Source: Trichococcus pasteurii (GTDB lineage Bacteria > Bacillota > Bacilli > Lactobacillales > Aerococcaceae). From it: DNA of 64,000 bases. Below are positions 16,852 to 24,905 of the stretch, one piece after another (within the stretch, counting starts at the first letter, position 1; the number at the start of each line of letters is the position of its first letter). Below the pieces are notes generated by a model, which did no database searches, had not been told where the DNA came from, and worked only from the letters and a program-made list of their open reading frames with translations. Location of the stretch: contig NZ_FONM01000002.1 of the NCBI RefSeq assembly GCF_900112935.1, forward strand, positions 62,001-126,000, given 5' to 3'. The position numbers and the translations under genes were made by a program.

Positions 16852-17823
16852 ATGGGAGAAAAAATTGTTTTTCCATTAAATTACGAGGGATACTTGAAAA
16901 AAGGACTGTTGGCATTCGAAGAGGGAAATCTGCAGCTTGCGGAAGAATGGATCGGCAAAGCCATAGCGATCAAGAAGGCGGACGACATCCTCCCGCTTTA
17001 CCTCATGTTGCTGCAGGAGACCGATCAAGCAGAAAAAAGCCTGGCGATGATAACCGAAATGCGGCCGGACATAGCAGCCTCCATTTCTGTGGATGACATC
17101 GATTTTCTGTACTTAAAAGGATTGATGCAGTCCGGGGCTTTCGATTCGGCCCGTGAACAAATTGAAGCGCGAAAAAATACTTTCGGTCTGTCGATGGAAC
17201 ACCAATTCGCCTTGGAGCAATTGGAAGCTGAAGTCGAAAAAGTAGAACTGAAGAATTTAGAGAAGAAGCTGAAAAAAAGTTCAGAAATACTCAAGGCAGA
17301 AAAAAGCATCGATACGCAGCCTTTCCATAAGCAACAAGCCTATGCGCAACAGTTGAAGGATTTGGAGGATGACCAATTCAGCAAGATCGCGCAACGCTTG
17401 CTTATGAACAACAGTCTCCATCGGATGCTCAAGACAGAGATCATCCATCAATTTCTTGCGCGCGGGCTGCATCCATCGCTGACTGTCAGATTGGACGGAG
17501 CCGAAGAAAAAGTCGATCTGGCTGGAGTTGTTCCGTTGATCGAGTCAAAAACCTACAGAGAAGGAATGGCGTACATCCGGGAAGAAATCGCCAATAAAAA
17601 TCCTACTTTGGCGGATGCCATGGAGAATGCCTTCTTCATGCAACTTTCCCTCCTTTATCCGTTCGAAGACAGGACGATCCCATCCGTTTCAGAGTGGTTG
17701 GATGTGCTCTACCGCATTTACAACGGAGCAGAGTGGACGGGGGAAGCAAGCGAACAAAGCATCCGCGATAAAATCGGACAATTGGAAAATAAGCTGGCCG
17801 ATTTTTTTGGTTTTTTTGAATGA
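16852..17823 (+). CDS. Uncharacterised TPR-like protein
   Basis: The 323-residue protein is probably cytoplasmic and alpha-helical. Residues about 10-90 look like tetratricopeptide repeats (YLKKGLLAFEEGNLQLAEEWIGKAI is the clearest), residues 115-160 are Lys/Glu-rich and may form a coiled coil, and the C-terminal half has further helical segments. I do not recognise a more specific family. The ATG at 16852 is favoured because GGGGTGA sits six bases upstream; a GTG and an ATG nearer that site (16843, 16846) are less likely. It seems monocistronic and may mediate protein contacts. Confidence 0.7.
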   Translation: MGEKIVFPLNYEGYLKKGLLAFEEGNLQLAEEWIGKAIAIKKADDILPLYLMLLQETDQAEKSLAMITEMRPDIAASISVDDIDFLYLKGLMQSGAFDSAREQIEARKNTFGLSMEHQFALEQLEAEVEKVELKNLEKKLKKSSEILKAEKSIDTQPFHKQQAYAQQLKDLEDDQFSKIAQRLLMNNSLHRMLKTEIIHQFLARGLHPSLTVRLDGAEEKVDLAGVVPLIESKTYREGMAYIREEIANKNPTLADAMENAFFMQLSLLYPFEDRTIPSVSEWLDVLYRIYNGAEWTGEASEQSIRDKIGQLENKLADFFGFFE

Positions 17824-17837
17824 GCTCATCGGAATAA

Positions 17838-17866
17838 TTGACTCGATTGGGTTTCCTCTCTATAAT
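17838..17866 (+). promoter_or_regulatory. Promoter of the cold-shock gene
   Basis: TTGACT at 17838-17843, 17-base spacer, perfect TATAAT at 17861-17866. The leader to the ATG is only about 55 bases, short for a cold-induced csp gene. Confidence 0.85.
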
Positions 17867-17927
17867 GAGAGTAACCCGTCTTTGTGAAAGCAGTTCCAAA
17901 GAATTGAGTGTTGAAGGAGGATGTACA

Positions 17928-18140
17928 ATGGAATTTGGCAAAGTAAAGTGGTTCAATAATGATAAGGGATATGGTTTTATTGAACTCGAGCAACAGGATG
18001 ACGACATTTTCGTACATTTTACCGGTATAGCTGGAGAAGGCTTCAAAAGACTTGAAGAAGGGCAACGCGTTCAGTTCGATATTGCTGAAGGCGTAAGGGG
18101 ACCACAGGCTACAAATGTGATGGTCGTGGCAGAAACATAA
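17928..18140 (+). CDS. Cold-shock domain protein (CspA family)
   Basis: A 70-residue single OB-fold RNA/DNA-binding protein with RNP1 KGYGFIE and RNP2 DIFVHF; it begins [17 protein letters not shown]. Members act as RNA chaperones. GAAGGAGGA precedes the ATG; the open frame extends upstream but without support. The short leader suggests constitutive rather than strongly cold-induced expression, an inference. Confidence 0.93.
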   Translation: MEFGKVKWFNNDKGYGFIELEQQDDDIFVHFTGIAGEGFKRLEEGQRVQFDIAEGVRGPQATNVMVVAET

Positions 18141-18158
18141 AAAAAGCACAGTAAACCG

Positions 18159-18206
18159 CAAAGGTGAAGGGAATCCGTTCAGGATTTCCTTTCACCTTTG
18201 TTTTTT
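18159..18206 (+). terminator. Terminator between csp and the RNase HI-like gene
   Basis: CAAAGGTGAAGGGAATCC pairs with GGATTTCCTTTCACCTTTG, followed by TTTTTT. It ends only a few bases before the next start codon. Confidence 0.85.
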
Positions 18207-18220
18207 AGGATGTGGAACAG

Positions 18221-18631
18221 GTGATAAAATTATTTGTGGATGGGGCGGCCACCGGAAGAGAAGGGTATGCTGCCATCGGGATTTTGATCGTAGAGGACGG
18301 CGTACAGGAGCAGATAGGTCTGCCTTTAGAAGACAGAATGGATAATCATCGTGCCGAATTCGAAGCGCTCCTGTATGGATTGCGTCATCTGAAAGCACAC
18401 AACAAACAGGACCAGCTCGTTTTTTGTTACACTGACAGTAAACTTGTTGCCGAATCGATCAGGAAAAAGTATACCAAAAAAGCGGAGCATAAGCTTTTGC
18501 TGGAAGAGGCTTTGCGGGAATTGCCTGCGTTCACCAATTTTTACTTGGAATGGATTCCGGAAAAGGAAAACAAAGGAGCCGATAATCTCGCCAGAAAAGC
18601 GCTATATCAGCTCACCAAAAAGAGAAAATGA
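18221..18631 (+). CDS. RNase HI-like protein
   Basis: An RNase H-fold protein of the short Firmicute type often annotated as reverse transcriptase-like or YpeP/YpdQ. About 136 residues with all four acidic positions visible: Asp in LFVDGAATG, Glu in HRAEFEALLYGL, Asp in CYTDSKLV and Asp in KGADNLARKAL. It probably cuts RNA in RNA-DNA hybrids. The start is uncertain: GTG 18221 gives an N-terminus matching the family, while GTG 18212 lies only one base after AGGA. No promoter is seen between the csp terminator and the start, so expression may depend on read-through. Confidence 0.8.
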   Translation: MIKLFVDGAATGREGYAAIGILIVEDGVQEQIGLPLEDRMDNHRAEFEALLYGLRHLKAHNKQDQLVFCYTDSKLVAESIRKKYTKKAEHKLLLEEALRELPAFTNFYLEWIPEKENKGADNLARKALYQLTKKRK

Positions 18632-18673
18632 TGATATGTTTTTTCTGCAGAAACATGGAAAACATTTCATCAA

Positions 18674-18722
18674 ACAAAAAAGGCTATCTCCTATTTCGTA
18701 CTGAAACTGAGATGGCCTTTTT
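18674..18722 (+). terminator. Terminator after the RNase HI-like gene
   Basis: AAAAAGGCTATCTC pairs with GAGATGGCCTTTTT over a loop of about 20 bases. Confidence 0.8.
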
Positions 18723-18768
18723 GCGCGCCTCCATCCGCTGCTTCGTGCAATCAAGTTGTTGGTTAGAC

Positions 18769-18799
18769 TTGACTTGGAGTTCACTTCAAGGAGTATGCT
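18769..18799 (+). promoter_or_regulatory. MerR-type promoter of the aldo/keto reductase gene
   Basis: TTGACT at 18769-18774 and TATGCT at 18794-18799 are separated by 19 bases, and the spacer holds the palindrome CTTGGAGTTCACTTCAAGG. Overlong spacers filled by a dyad are the hallmark of MerR-family activation. Two sister sites lie at 20835-20865 and 20993-21023. Confidence 0.75.
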
Positions 18800-18854
18800 A
18801 TCAGCAACATAGGAAACTGCTATGTCATCAAATTGAAACTGGAGGGATATGTTA

Positions 18855-19835
18855 ATGGATTACGTAAAATTTGGCAATACAGGTATGGATATTTCGCAGA
18901 TTTGCCTAGGGGCCATGGGATTCGGCGATCCGAACAGCGGTTTCCATAATTGGGTACTGGAAGAAGAAGAGAGCAGAAAAGTCATCAAAAGTGCGTTGGA
19001 TCTGGGGATCAATTTCTTCGATACGGCCAACATCTACTCATACGGAGCCAGTGAGAGCATCCTTGGGAAAGCTTTGAACGAGTACGCCAACCGTGATGAG
19101 ATTGTGGTGGCTACAAAAGTACATCAGAAGATGCGCCAAGCACCGAACGGAGGAGGCCTTTCCCGTAAAGCGATCCTGAGCGAAATCGATCACAGCCTGA
19201 AGCGGCTGGACATGGACTACGTCGACCTTTATATCATCCACCGCTGGGACTACAACACTCCGATCGAGGAAACGATGGAAGCCCTGCATGATGTCGTGAA
19301 ATCCGGCAAAGCCCGTTATATCGGCGCATCCGCAATGTTCGCGTGGCAATTCGCCAAAGCGCAGTCGACTGCCGAAAAACTAGGGTTGACAAAGTTCGTT
19401 TCGATGCAGAATCACTTGAATCTTTTGTACAGGGAGGAAGAGCGGGAAATGCTGCCGTTGTGCGCCGATCAAAAGATTGCCGTGACGCCTTACAGTCCAC
19501 TGGCTTCAGGCAGGCTTACAAGGGATTGGTCGGCCACTACGAAACGCTTCGAAACGGATCAAGTGGCGAAACATAAGTATGATACGACCGAGGCACAGGA
19601 CCGCGTCATTGTGGAGCGGGTTGCAGCGATTGCCAAAAAATATGGCGTTGAAAGGGTTCAGGTTGCCTTGGCTTGGCTACTGCAAAAAGATCAAGTCGTT
19701 GCTCCGATCATCGGGGCCACCAAGGAAAGCCATCTGATCAGCGCCATTTCTGCTCTTGACTTCAAACTTTCTGCGGAGGATATTCTGACTCTGGAAGAAC
19801 CATACATCCCTCATCATATTATGGGGCACAACTGA
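18855..19835 (+). CDS. Aldo/keto reductase
   Basis: An NADPH-dependent (alpha/beta)8 oxidoreductase expected to reduce aldehydes or ketones; the substrate is unknown. The 326-residue protein has the catalytic Asp and Tyr in NFFDTANIYSYGASE, the Lys in VVATKVHQK and His in YIIHRWD, plus the C-terminal cofactor site APIIGATKESHL. The ATG at 18855 has GGAGGG eight bases upstream; the ATG at 18849 is too close. Its MerR-like promoter is shared in type with the convergent SDR gene and the next NAD(P)H-binding gene, which points to a common electrophile or redox stimulus. Confidence 0.88.
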   Translation: MDYVKFGNTGMDISQICLGAMGFGDPNSGFHNWVLEEEESRKVIKSALDLGINFFDTANIYSYGASESILGKALNEYANRDEIVVATKVHQKMRQAPNGGGLSRKAILSEIDHSLKRLDMDYVDLYIIHRWDYNTPIEETMEALHDVVKSGKARYIGASAMFAWQFAKAQSTAEKLGLTKFVSMQNHLNLLYREEEREMLPLCADQKIAVTPYSPLASGRLTRDWSATTKRFETDQVAKHKYDTTEAQDRVIVERVAAIAKKYGVERVQVALAWLLQKDQVVAPIIGATKESHLISAISALDFKLSAEDILTLEEPYIPHHIMGHN

Positions 19836-19868
19836 AAAATTCGGAATTGAAAATCAATAGACAATGAA

Positions 19869-19915
19869 TAAGCCCGCTTGGATTCCTGTTGCCAGGAGTT
19901 TCAAGCGGGCTTGAT
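19869..19915. terminator. Bidirectional terminator between convergent reductase genes
   Basis: AAGCCCGCTTG pairs with CAAGCGGGCTT; a T-rich tail follows on the plus strand and an A-rich flank precedes it. Confidence 0.75.
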
Positions 19916-19970
19916 TTTCGTATCATGATGAATGTGATAATCAGTATTGCCTTATTTTAGGCCACAGGGA

Positions 19971-20804
19971 TTATTCCTTGTAGTCCGTTGAGGCTGCCAG
20001 TTCCGCTTGCGTCCGGAAATCGGCTAAGCGGTTCTCAAGCGTAGAAATGGTGCTGGCCAGCGCTTGCGAACCAAGCACCATGCGAAGCGGTGCCGGTGTG
20101 ATATCCACGCTTTCGATGATTCGTTTTGCCATCTCCGCAGGATTTCCGGGTGCCAGTACCTTTGTTGAATCAAGCATCGCAAGAAAGCTGTGCGCTGGAT
20201 TGCCGTCGTACTCAGGCATCAGTTCAGCGACTTGCGCGCTGCCGTAGCGGAATTCAGTCCGTGCTCCGCCAGGCTCTACAATGGTTACGCCGATATTGAA
20301 GGGTCCCACTTCCTGAGCGACGGATTCGCAAAAACCTTCGATCCCGAATTTCGTGGCATGGTACATGGAATTGCCCGGGAAAGCGACTTGTCCGCCATAG
20401 GAAGAGATTTGGATGATGCGGCCGTGACCTTGTTTGCGTAAGAACGGAAGGGCGGAGCGGATCATCTGGATGGATCCGGTCAAATTGGTTGCGATGATGA
20501 GATCCACTTGCTCATCGCTCAACTCCTCAGCCGCGCCGAACAGCCCGTAGCCAGCATTATTGATGATGACATCGATTTCTCCATGTTTTTCAAAAGATTC
20601 CTTCACCACCTGATGGACAGCTGAGGTATCTGTCACATCAAGGATCTGACAATCGAACAGCGTCGGGTACTCCGCAATCAAATCGGAAATTTTAGCTTTA
20701 TTACGCACCGTTCCGATCACCTTGTCGCCTTTGTCCAGCAACTGTCTTGTCAGTTCGTAGCCGAAGCCACTGCTTACCCCTGTAATCATCCATATTTTGC
20801 TCAT
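19971..20804 (-). CDS. Short-chain dehydrogenase/reductase
   Basis: A classical SDR oxidoreductase of 277 residues, substrate unknown. It has the cofactor motif GVSSGFG near the N-terminus, NNAGYG, the catalytic Ser in IQISSYGG and Tyr/Lys in YHATKFG. The start is the ATG whose complement is at 20802-20804, with GGAGGT eight bases upstream; an ATG at 20819 would place that site inside the gene. It converges with the aldo/keto reductase and has its own 19-bp-spacer promoter. Confidence 0.88.
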   Translation of the reverse strand: MSKIWMITGVSSGFGYELTRQLLDKGDKVIGTVRNKAKISDLIAEYPTLFDCQILDVTDTSAVHQVVKESFEKHGEIDVIINNAGYGLFGAAEELSDEQVDLIIATNLTGSIQMIRSALPFLRKQGHGRIIQISSYGGQVAFPGNSMYHATKFGIEGFCESVAQEVGPFNIGVTIVEPGGARTEFRYGSAQVAELMPEYDGNPAHSFLAMLDSTKVLAPGNPAEMAKRIIESVDITPAPLRMVLGSQALASTISTLENRLADFRTQAELAASTDYKE

Positions 20805-20834
20805 CAATCTTACCTCCATTTCATTTCTGTTCTG

Positions 20835-20865
20835 ACTATAGCTCTTGGAGTGAACTCCAAGTCAA
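20835..20865 (-). promoter_or_regulatory. MerR-type promoter of the SDR gene
   Basis: Read on the minus strand, TTGACT (20860-20865) and TATAGT (20835-20840) are 19 bases apart, with CTTGGAGTTCACTCCAAG as a nearly perfect dyad between them. Same architecture as at 18769-18799. Confidence 0.8.
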
Positions 20866-20992
20866 GCGCTTTGTGTATGAAATTTGGATTAGGCTTCATT
20901 TGCTTTGATTGAGTATATTATACCGTTACGTTTCCGCATTGACTATGTAAAGGCTATGTTTTATGCCCGGAAAAAAAGATGTCTGTTCATGG

Positions 20993-21023
20993 TTGAATTT
21001 GAGTGAACTCCAAGTGATACCAT
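20993..21023 (+). promoter_or_regulatory. MerR-type promoter of the NAD(P)H-binding gene
   Basis: TTGAAT at 20993-20998, a 19-base spacer and TACCAT at 21018-21023, with TTGAGTGAACTCCAAG in the spacer. The -10 is weak, which would fit dependence on an activator. The bases between this site and 20866 hold no other clear signal. Confidence 0.65.
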
Positions 21024-21056
21024 ACTCATATCAACACGAAATATGAGGTGGAAATG

Positions 21057-21713
21057 ATGACGAAAATAGTTATTATCGGCGCAACTGGTTCAGTTGGTCG
21101 CGTAGCAAGACAGATGTTCCTTGAAAAAACCAACGATGAATTGACGCTTTTTTCACGGCGTCCGGATAGGCTCAAGCCAGTCGATTCAACGAGAGAAATT
21201 GCCGTTTCTGGCGATGTGATGAATGCATCCGAACTGGACAAAGTCATTTCGGGCCAGGATGTAGTCTTTGCATCTTTGACAGGGAACTTAGGGAAAATGG
21301 CCAGAGCGATTGTGGAATCGATGAAACGTGTTGGAGTCAATCGTTTGATATTCATTACTTCGATGGGTATCTATAACGAAATCCCGGCTTCAGTCGGCTC
21401 TTCCGGCAATCTTCGCTCCAATCCGGTATTGCAGACGTACCGTGACGCGGCTGACGTCATTGAAGCTTCCGGTCTGGATTATACGATCATCCGTCCGGGT
21501 TGGTTCGACAGCAGCAACGATACGGATTATGAAATAATAGGGTTACTAACCAAAAAAAGCAATCCGAATACCTCGCATCAGCGGGGTATTCGGATTGCTT
21601 TTATTTTTAAAAATTATTTTTCTTTGCTTTCGTTGGCATCAATCTCTTTTTTGATTCTTGGCGGGCGCGTTCCCCAATACTGGAAGAAATCGGTACGCAA
21701 TCTGCCGTTGTAG
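21057..21713 (+). pseudogene. Truncated NAD(P)H-binding (atypical SDR) gene
   Basis: The first about 163 residues match an intact NAD(P)H-binding family member: GATGSVGRVAR Rossmann motif, FITSMGIYNE, then YTIIRPGWFDSSNDTDYE. The usual C-terminal third after this is missing. From about base 21545 the frame runs through the rlmL terminator and antisense into the end of rlmL, giving a tail (SNPNTSHQRGIRIAFIFK and on) unlike any family member. Start ATG at 21057 or 21048-21054; GAGGTG precedes. Most likely a 3' deletion; whether the product folds is unknown. Confidence 0.7.
21559..21603. terminator. Terminator of the rlmL-like gene, bidirectional
   Basis: GCAATCCGAATACCTCGC pairs with GCGGGGTATTCGGATTGC. 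The minus strand continues into seven T, the plus strand into CTTTTATTTTT. Confidence 0.85.
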
Positions 21714-22786
21714 AGTTTGCGTTTTTTCGTGGCTCTTTCGCCGTAGAATTCTTCGAAAAGCAATTCGCTCGTCAGGATGTATTTGCTCCATGTCTTCAAC
21801 GGACGGAAAACTTGGCCCATCTCTTTGTAGAGGATCTCGATCTCTTCCTGATCGGAAAGACGTTCACCGTAAGGCGGGTTGCAGACGATCGTGCCGTATT
21901 CCTTGGTTGTCGTGAAGTCAGCCAAAGCCAATTGTTTGAAAGTGACATACTCCGCAACGCCTGCTTTTTTGGCATTGCTCTTCGCGATGGCAATCACATG
22001 CGGATCGATGTCCGAACCGCCGATGTCCAACTTCACATCAAAGTTCGCGGCAGCTTTTGCTTCATTGCGGATGCGATCCCATAAGCCTTCTTCAAAAATG
22101 TTCCATTCTTCGGAAGGGAAAGAGCGTTTCAACCCCGGAGCAATATTCAGGCCGATCAGAGCCGCTTCGATCGGAATCGTACCGGAACCGCAAGTCGGGT
22201 CATAGAAGGGACGGTCAGGGAACCAATTGGTCAACATCACCAAAGCGGCTGCCATATTTTCCTTCAATGGTGCGCCGCCTTTTTCGGAACGGTAACCGCG
22301 TTTGAAAAGGCTGAAACCGCTCGTGTCGATCGTCAGGATCACTTCATCCTTGTTGATGGCCACTTCGATCGGATAGAGTGCGCCGGATTCAGGCAAACGG
22401 GTACGGCGGTGGTAGTATTCGCTCAGACGGTTGACGATAGCCTTCTTGACGATTGCTTGGCAATCGGGGACACTGTACAAAGTCGATTTTTGCGATTTGC
22501 CGGAAACCGGGAATTCCGCATCCATCGGAAGGATTTGTTCCCATGGCAAAGCTTTCGTTTGCTCGAAAAGGTCATCGAATGTTTTTGCTTCGAACTTGCC
22601 GAACACGATTTTGATGCGGTCAGCGGTGCGCAGCCATAGGTTGGTTGTGATGATGTCCGCTTCTGTACCGGTGAAGTAGGCTTTGCCGTTCTCTACCTGG
22701 ACGTTGTAGCCCATTTTCTTCAGCTCGTTGCCGGTGATGGCTTCGATGCCGCTTGCGGCCGTAGCCACTAATTGATATGTTCTCAT
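21614..22786 (-). CDS. THUMP-domain rRNA (guanine-N2)-methyltransferase, RlmL/YpsC family
   Basis: Expected to methylate guanine in 23S rRNA, with G2445 the target of the E. coli relative. The 390-residue protein has an N-terminal ferredoxin-like plus THUMP region (residues 1-160) and a C-terminal SAM domain with DPTCGSGTIPIEAAL, the SAM acidic motif GGSDIDPHVIAIA and the catalytic NPPYGERL. ATG start at 22786 with AAGGAG upstream; the frame extends to 22846 without support. It follows rnpB and gpsB on the minus strand, a conserved order in this group. Confidence 0.9.
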   Translation of the reverse strand: MRTYQLVATAASGIEAITGNELKKMGYNVQVENGKAYFTGTEADIITTNLWLRTADRIKIVFGKFEAKTFDDLFEQTKALPWEQILPMDAEFPVSGKSQKSTLYSVPDCQAIVKKAIVNRLSEYYHRRTRLPESGALYPIEVAINKDEVILTIDTSGFSLFKRGYRSEKGGAPLKENMAAALVMLTNWFPDRPFYDPTCGSGTIPIEAALIGLNIAPGLKRSFPSEEWNIFEEGLWDRIRNEAKAAANFDVKLDIGGSDIDPHVIAIAKSNAKKAGVAEYVTFKQLALADFTTTKEYGTIVCNPPYGERLSDQEEIEILYKEMGQVFRPLKTWSKYILTSELLFEEFYGERATKKRKLYNGRLRTDFFQYWGTRPPRIKKEIDANESKEK

Positions 22787-22832
22787 TGATAACTCCTTAT
22801 TGTTTTGCCTTAGAAATTGCCGGATAATGCAC

Positions 22833-22863
22833 GAAAAATGGGACAAAAATTAGCTTGTCCCAT
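22833..22863 (-). terminator. Hairpin with T tract between rnpB and the rlmL-like gene
   Basis: On the minus strand ATGGGACAA pairs with TTGTCCCAT over a short loop, followed by TTTTT. It lies about 47 bases before the methyltransferase start, so it may end rnpB read-through or attenuate the downstream gene. Confidence 0.7.
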
Positions 22864-22891
22864 CCTCGATCGTATTCTTTTGAAGAAAAAA

Positions 22892-23281
22892 AGCCTGATT
22901 TGTAAATTTCTGTAAGCCATGTTCTGTCGCGCCATCTGAGCCAGGCCTCTGATGGCGGAGGTAATTATCTATCTGCATTTCTGCCTCTTTCCCTCGTTCA
23001 TTTCCTTGGAAAGAGTGCCCCTACCAAAGTTTGGGTTGCTCGCTCGAGGGGTTTACCGCGTTCCACCAGAAAGGTTTCCCCGTCTGCTTCGTCACTGTGG
23101 CACTTTCAAGAATACTCAGGCATAGGCAGAGCCCTTAGCCTTTTTTTCTGCCGTCAATCTATCGATTGCCTTAGCTTATTGTTTCGCTAAGCACGAACAC
23201 TACAAGCATCTCAGCTTGTGCGAGCATGGACTTTCCTCAGCCTCCATAAAGGAGACCGCAATTACCCGAAATTTACAAATG
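22892..23281 (-). ncRNA. rnpB: RNase P RNA, type B
   Basis: The RNA subunit of RNase P matures tRNA 5' ends. On the minus strand the conserved GAGGAAAGTCCATGCTCGCA lies near the 5' end (complement at 23217-23236). The outer P1 helix is visible as ATTTGTAAATTTC at the 5' end (about 23268-23280) pairing with GAAATTTACAAAT at the 3' end (about 22898-22910). The conserved GATAATTACC-type segment is at about 22960-22970. A T tract follows the 3' end. Exact ends are estimated to within about five bases. Neighbours gpsB and rlmL are typical. Confidence 0.93.
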
Positions 23282-23291
23282 TCTTTTGATG

Positions 23292-23633
23292 CTAGTTTGC
23301 TTCTTCGTTTGTTTCATCCAATTTTGAACCGAATACATGTTTCTCCAAGTTGGAAAGGCGTTTCAGAATATCAAAATTCGTTACACCGCTGCCGACTGAA
23401 GATACATTCGACTGGGTCGGCTTAGCTAAAACTGCTTGCTTCGTCAACTCGTCCACACGGCTCATCAAACGCTCATTTTCGCTTTGAAGATAAGAAAGGT
23501 CTTTTTGATAGGATTCATAATCTCTTATGATCATATCCAGATATTCATCGACTTCTGCAACATTATAGCCTCTCATAGCGCTTTTGAATTCTTTTTGCAG
23601 AATATCTTTAGTTGTTAGATTTTTATCTGCCAT
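23292..23633 (-). CDS. gpsB: Cell-cycle protein GpsB
   Basis: GpsB is a DivIVA-like scaffold that directs penicillin-binding proteins to the septum. The 113-residue protein begins with the DivIVA-type domain (LTTKDILQKEFKSAMRGYNVAEVDEYLD core with the typical RGYNVAEVDEYLD), has a coiled coil about residues 35-70 (QKDLSYLQSENERLMSRVDEL), a variable linker, and the C-terminal NFDILKRLSNLEKHVFG module. AGGTG precedes the ATG. A TATACT box lies upstream at about 23674-23679 on the minus strand. Confidence 0.93.
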   Translation of the reverse strand: MADKNLTTKDILQKEFKSAMRGYNVAEVDEYLDMIIRDYESYQKDLSYLQSENERLMSRVDELTKQAVLAKPTQSNVSSVGSGVTNFDILKRLSNLEKHVFGSKLDETNEEAN

Positions 23634-23802
23634 ATTTGCACACCTCGTTAGTTGTCCTTGTTACCTAAACAGTATAGCATAAAAAAGTAATATTAATAAG
23701 CAAATATTCTAATCAACATCATATCAGGCTTTTCGCATAAACTCAACTTAATTTTTTATTGCCCCAGCCGATGATCATGAAGGCCCTGCGTGAATGGAAA
23801 GC

Positions 23803-24177
23803 TTAATAGGGCAAGGCTCCTTGGAAATTGATGATGATGTATTGCTTATCGCCTGATTTAGTTGTCGTGATGGATAAATTTTCATTAAGGACCGGCTGCT
23901 TACCGAATATCTCCAACAAAAAGCTTTTGAAGACCTTATCCGTTTTGGATTGCAGGACCTCTTTGAAGAGTTCACTTTTTACCGCCGGATCGATTCCATC
24001 CTCAAAAATGATTTTTTCATCCGATGAGAGGTAATCATCGGCCAACAGTATTTCAGCCCTTCGACCGAATGGAATCTGGACTTTTAAGCGGTCTTTGTAT
24101 TCTTCTTTCTGGTAATCACGTGCTATGCGGGTCACTAAGTAATCGATGGATTGTCTGATTTCTGCTTGTTCTGTCAT
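23803..24177 (-). CDS. Hypothetical protein, 124 residues
   Basis: I do not recognise the family. The protein is soluble, rich in charged residues, with predicted helices over residues 1-25 and 60-90 and a strand-rich C-terminal end (LSITTTKSGDKQYIIINFQG). The ATG at 24177 has TTGGAGGG upstream, good evidence of translation; the open frame beyond it (to 24276) lacks a signal. It is divergent from the DUF3013-like gene. The 169 bases to gpsB hold only AT-rich DNA with the gpsB promoter. Confidence 0.65.
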   Translation of the reverse strand: MTEQAEIRQSIDYLVTRIARDYQKEEYKDRLKVQIPFGRRAEILLADDYLSSDEKIIFEDGIDPAVKSELFKEVLQSKTDKVFKSFLLEIFGKQPVLNENLSITTTKSGDKQYIIINFQGALPY

Positions 24178-24401
24178 GAAATATCCCTCCAACTTTTTGC
24201 CTAGACTAAATATATCACAAACCGACCTTTTTAGAAATCGTTCCCCCATGTTGCGTGCCGGTTTTCGGTAAATCATTTGTCGTTTGACAGCCCAGAATAT
24301 ATATTTTTATCATTATTTGCTACAATGGATTGAGAGCTTCGAACGATGCGGTACACAGCTATAATGGCCATGCCGAAACGAATAAAACGAGGAGGAAGAA
24401 A

Positions 24402-24884
24402 ATGGACAAAAGTATGATCGACAAAATCCACGAGGAATTGGAAGAACAGCACTTGCCTTGCGAATGGCGATTGGAGTGGCATAAACCCTTCCATACAGTC
24501 GAAATTGTGTTATTATTAGAAGTCAGTTATCCTCCAGACAATAGTATTTCTGATATATTTGGCCACTCGAATCACGAAGATCGGTTCATTTTTGAAGATT
24601 CTGTTTTGTTTTATGATCGCGCATCCTCAAAAATCAAGACTGAGGAGTATTTGACCGGCATCCCATTTGACCGGAAAAAAGGGATTCAAGGCGGATTGGC
24701 CGAAGCGGTGGTCAAGAATATTCGCCTGACGGTCGGCGAAGCTAACAGCAAGCTCAGGGATTTTCTGAAAAATGAGGGCGACTCCAGCTTCGAATTGCAT
24801 TGGAATGAGCTGAATTTTATGCAGACAATCGAAACACTGAAGGAATTAGGAAGATTTGATGAAACGTATTATCGTTATCCTTGA
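24402..24884 (+). CDS. DUF3013 family protein
   Basis: A 160-residue cytoplasmic protein of unknown function. The segment EEQHLPCEWRLEWHKPFHTVEI and the location immediately before prmA fit the DUF3013 family of Lactobacillales, recalled rather than searched. It is acidic, without membrane segments. GAGGAGG precedes the ATG at 24402. It probably forms an operon with prmA, 21 bases downstream. Confidence 0.75.
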   Translation: MDKSMIDKIHEELEEQHLPCEWRLEWHKPFHTVEIVLLLEVSYPPDNSISDIFGHSNHEDRFIFEDSVLFYDRASSKIKTEEYLTGIPFDRKKGIQGGLAEAVVKNIRLTVGEANSKLRDFLKNEGDSSFELHWNELNFMQTIETLKELGRFDETYYRYP

Positions 24885-24905
24885 TGATAGGAAAGGTGAT
24901 TGTAA

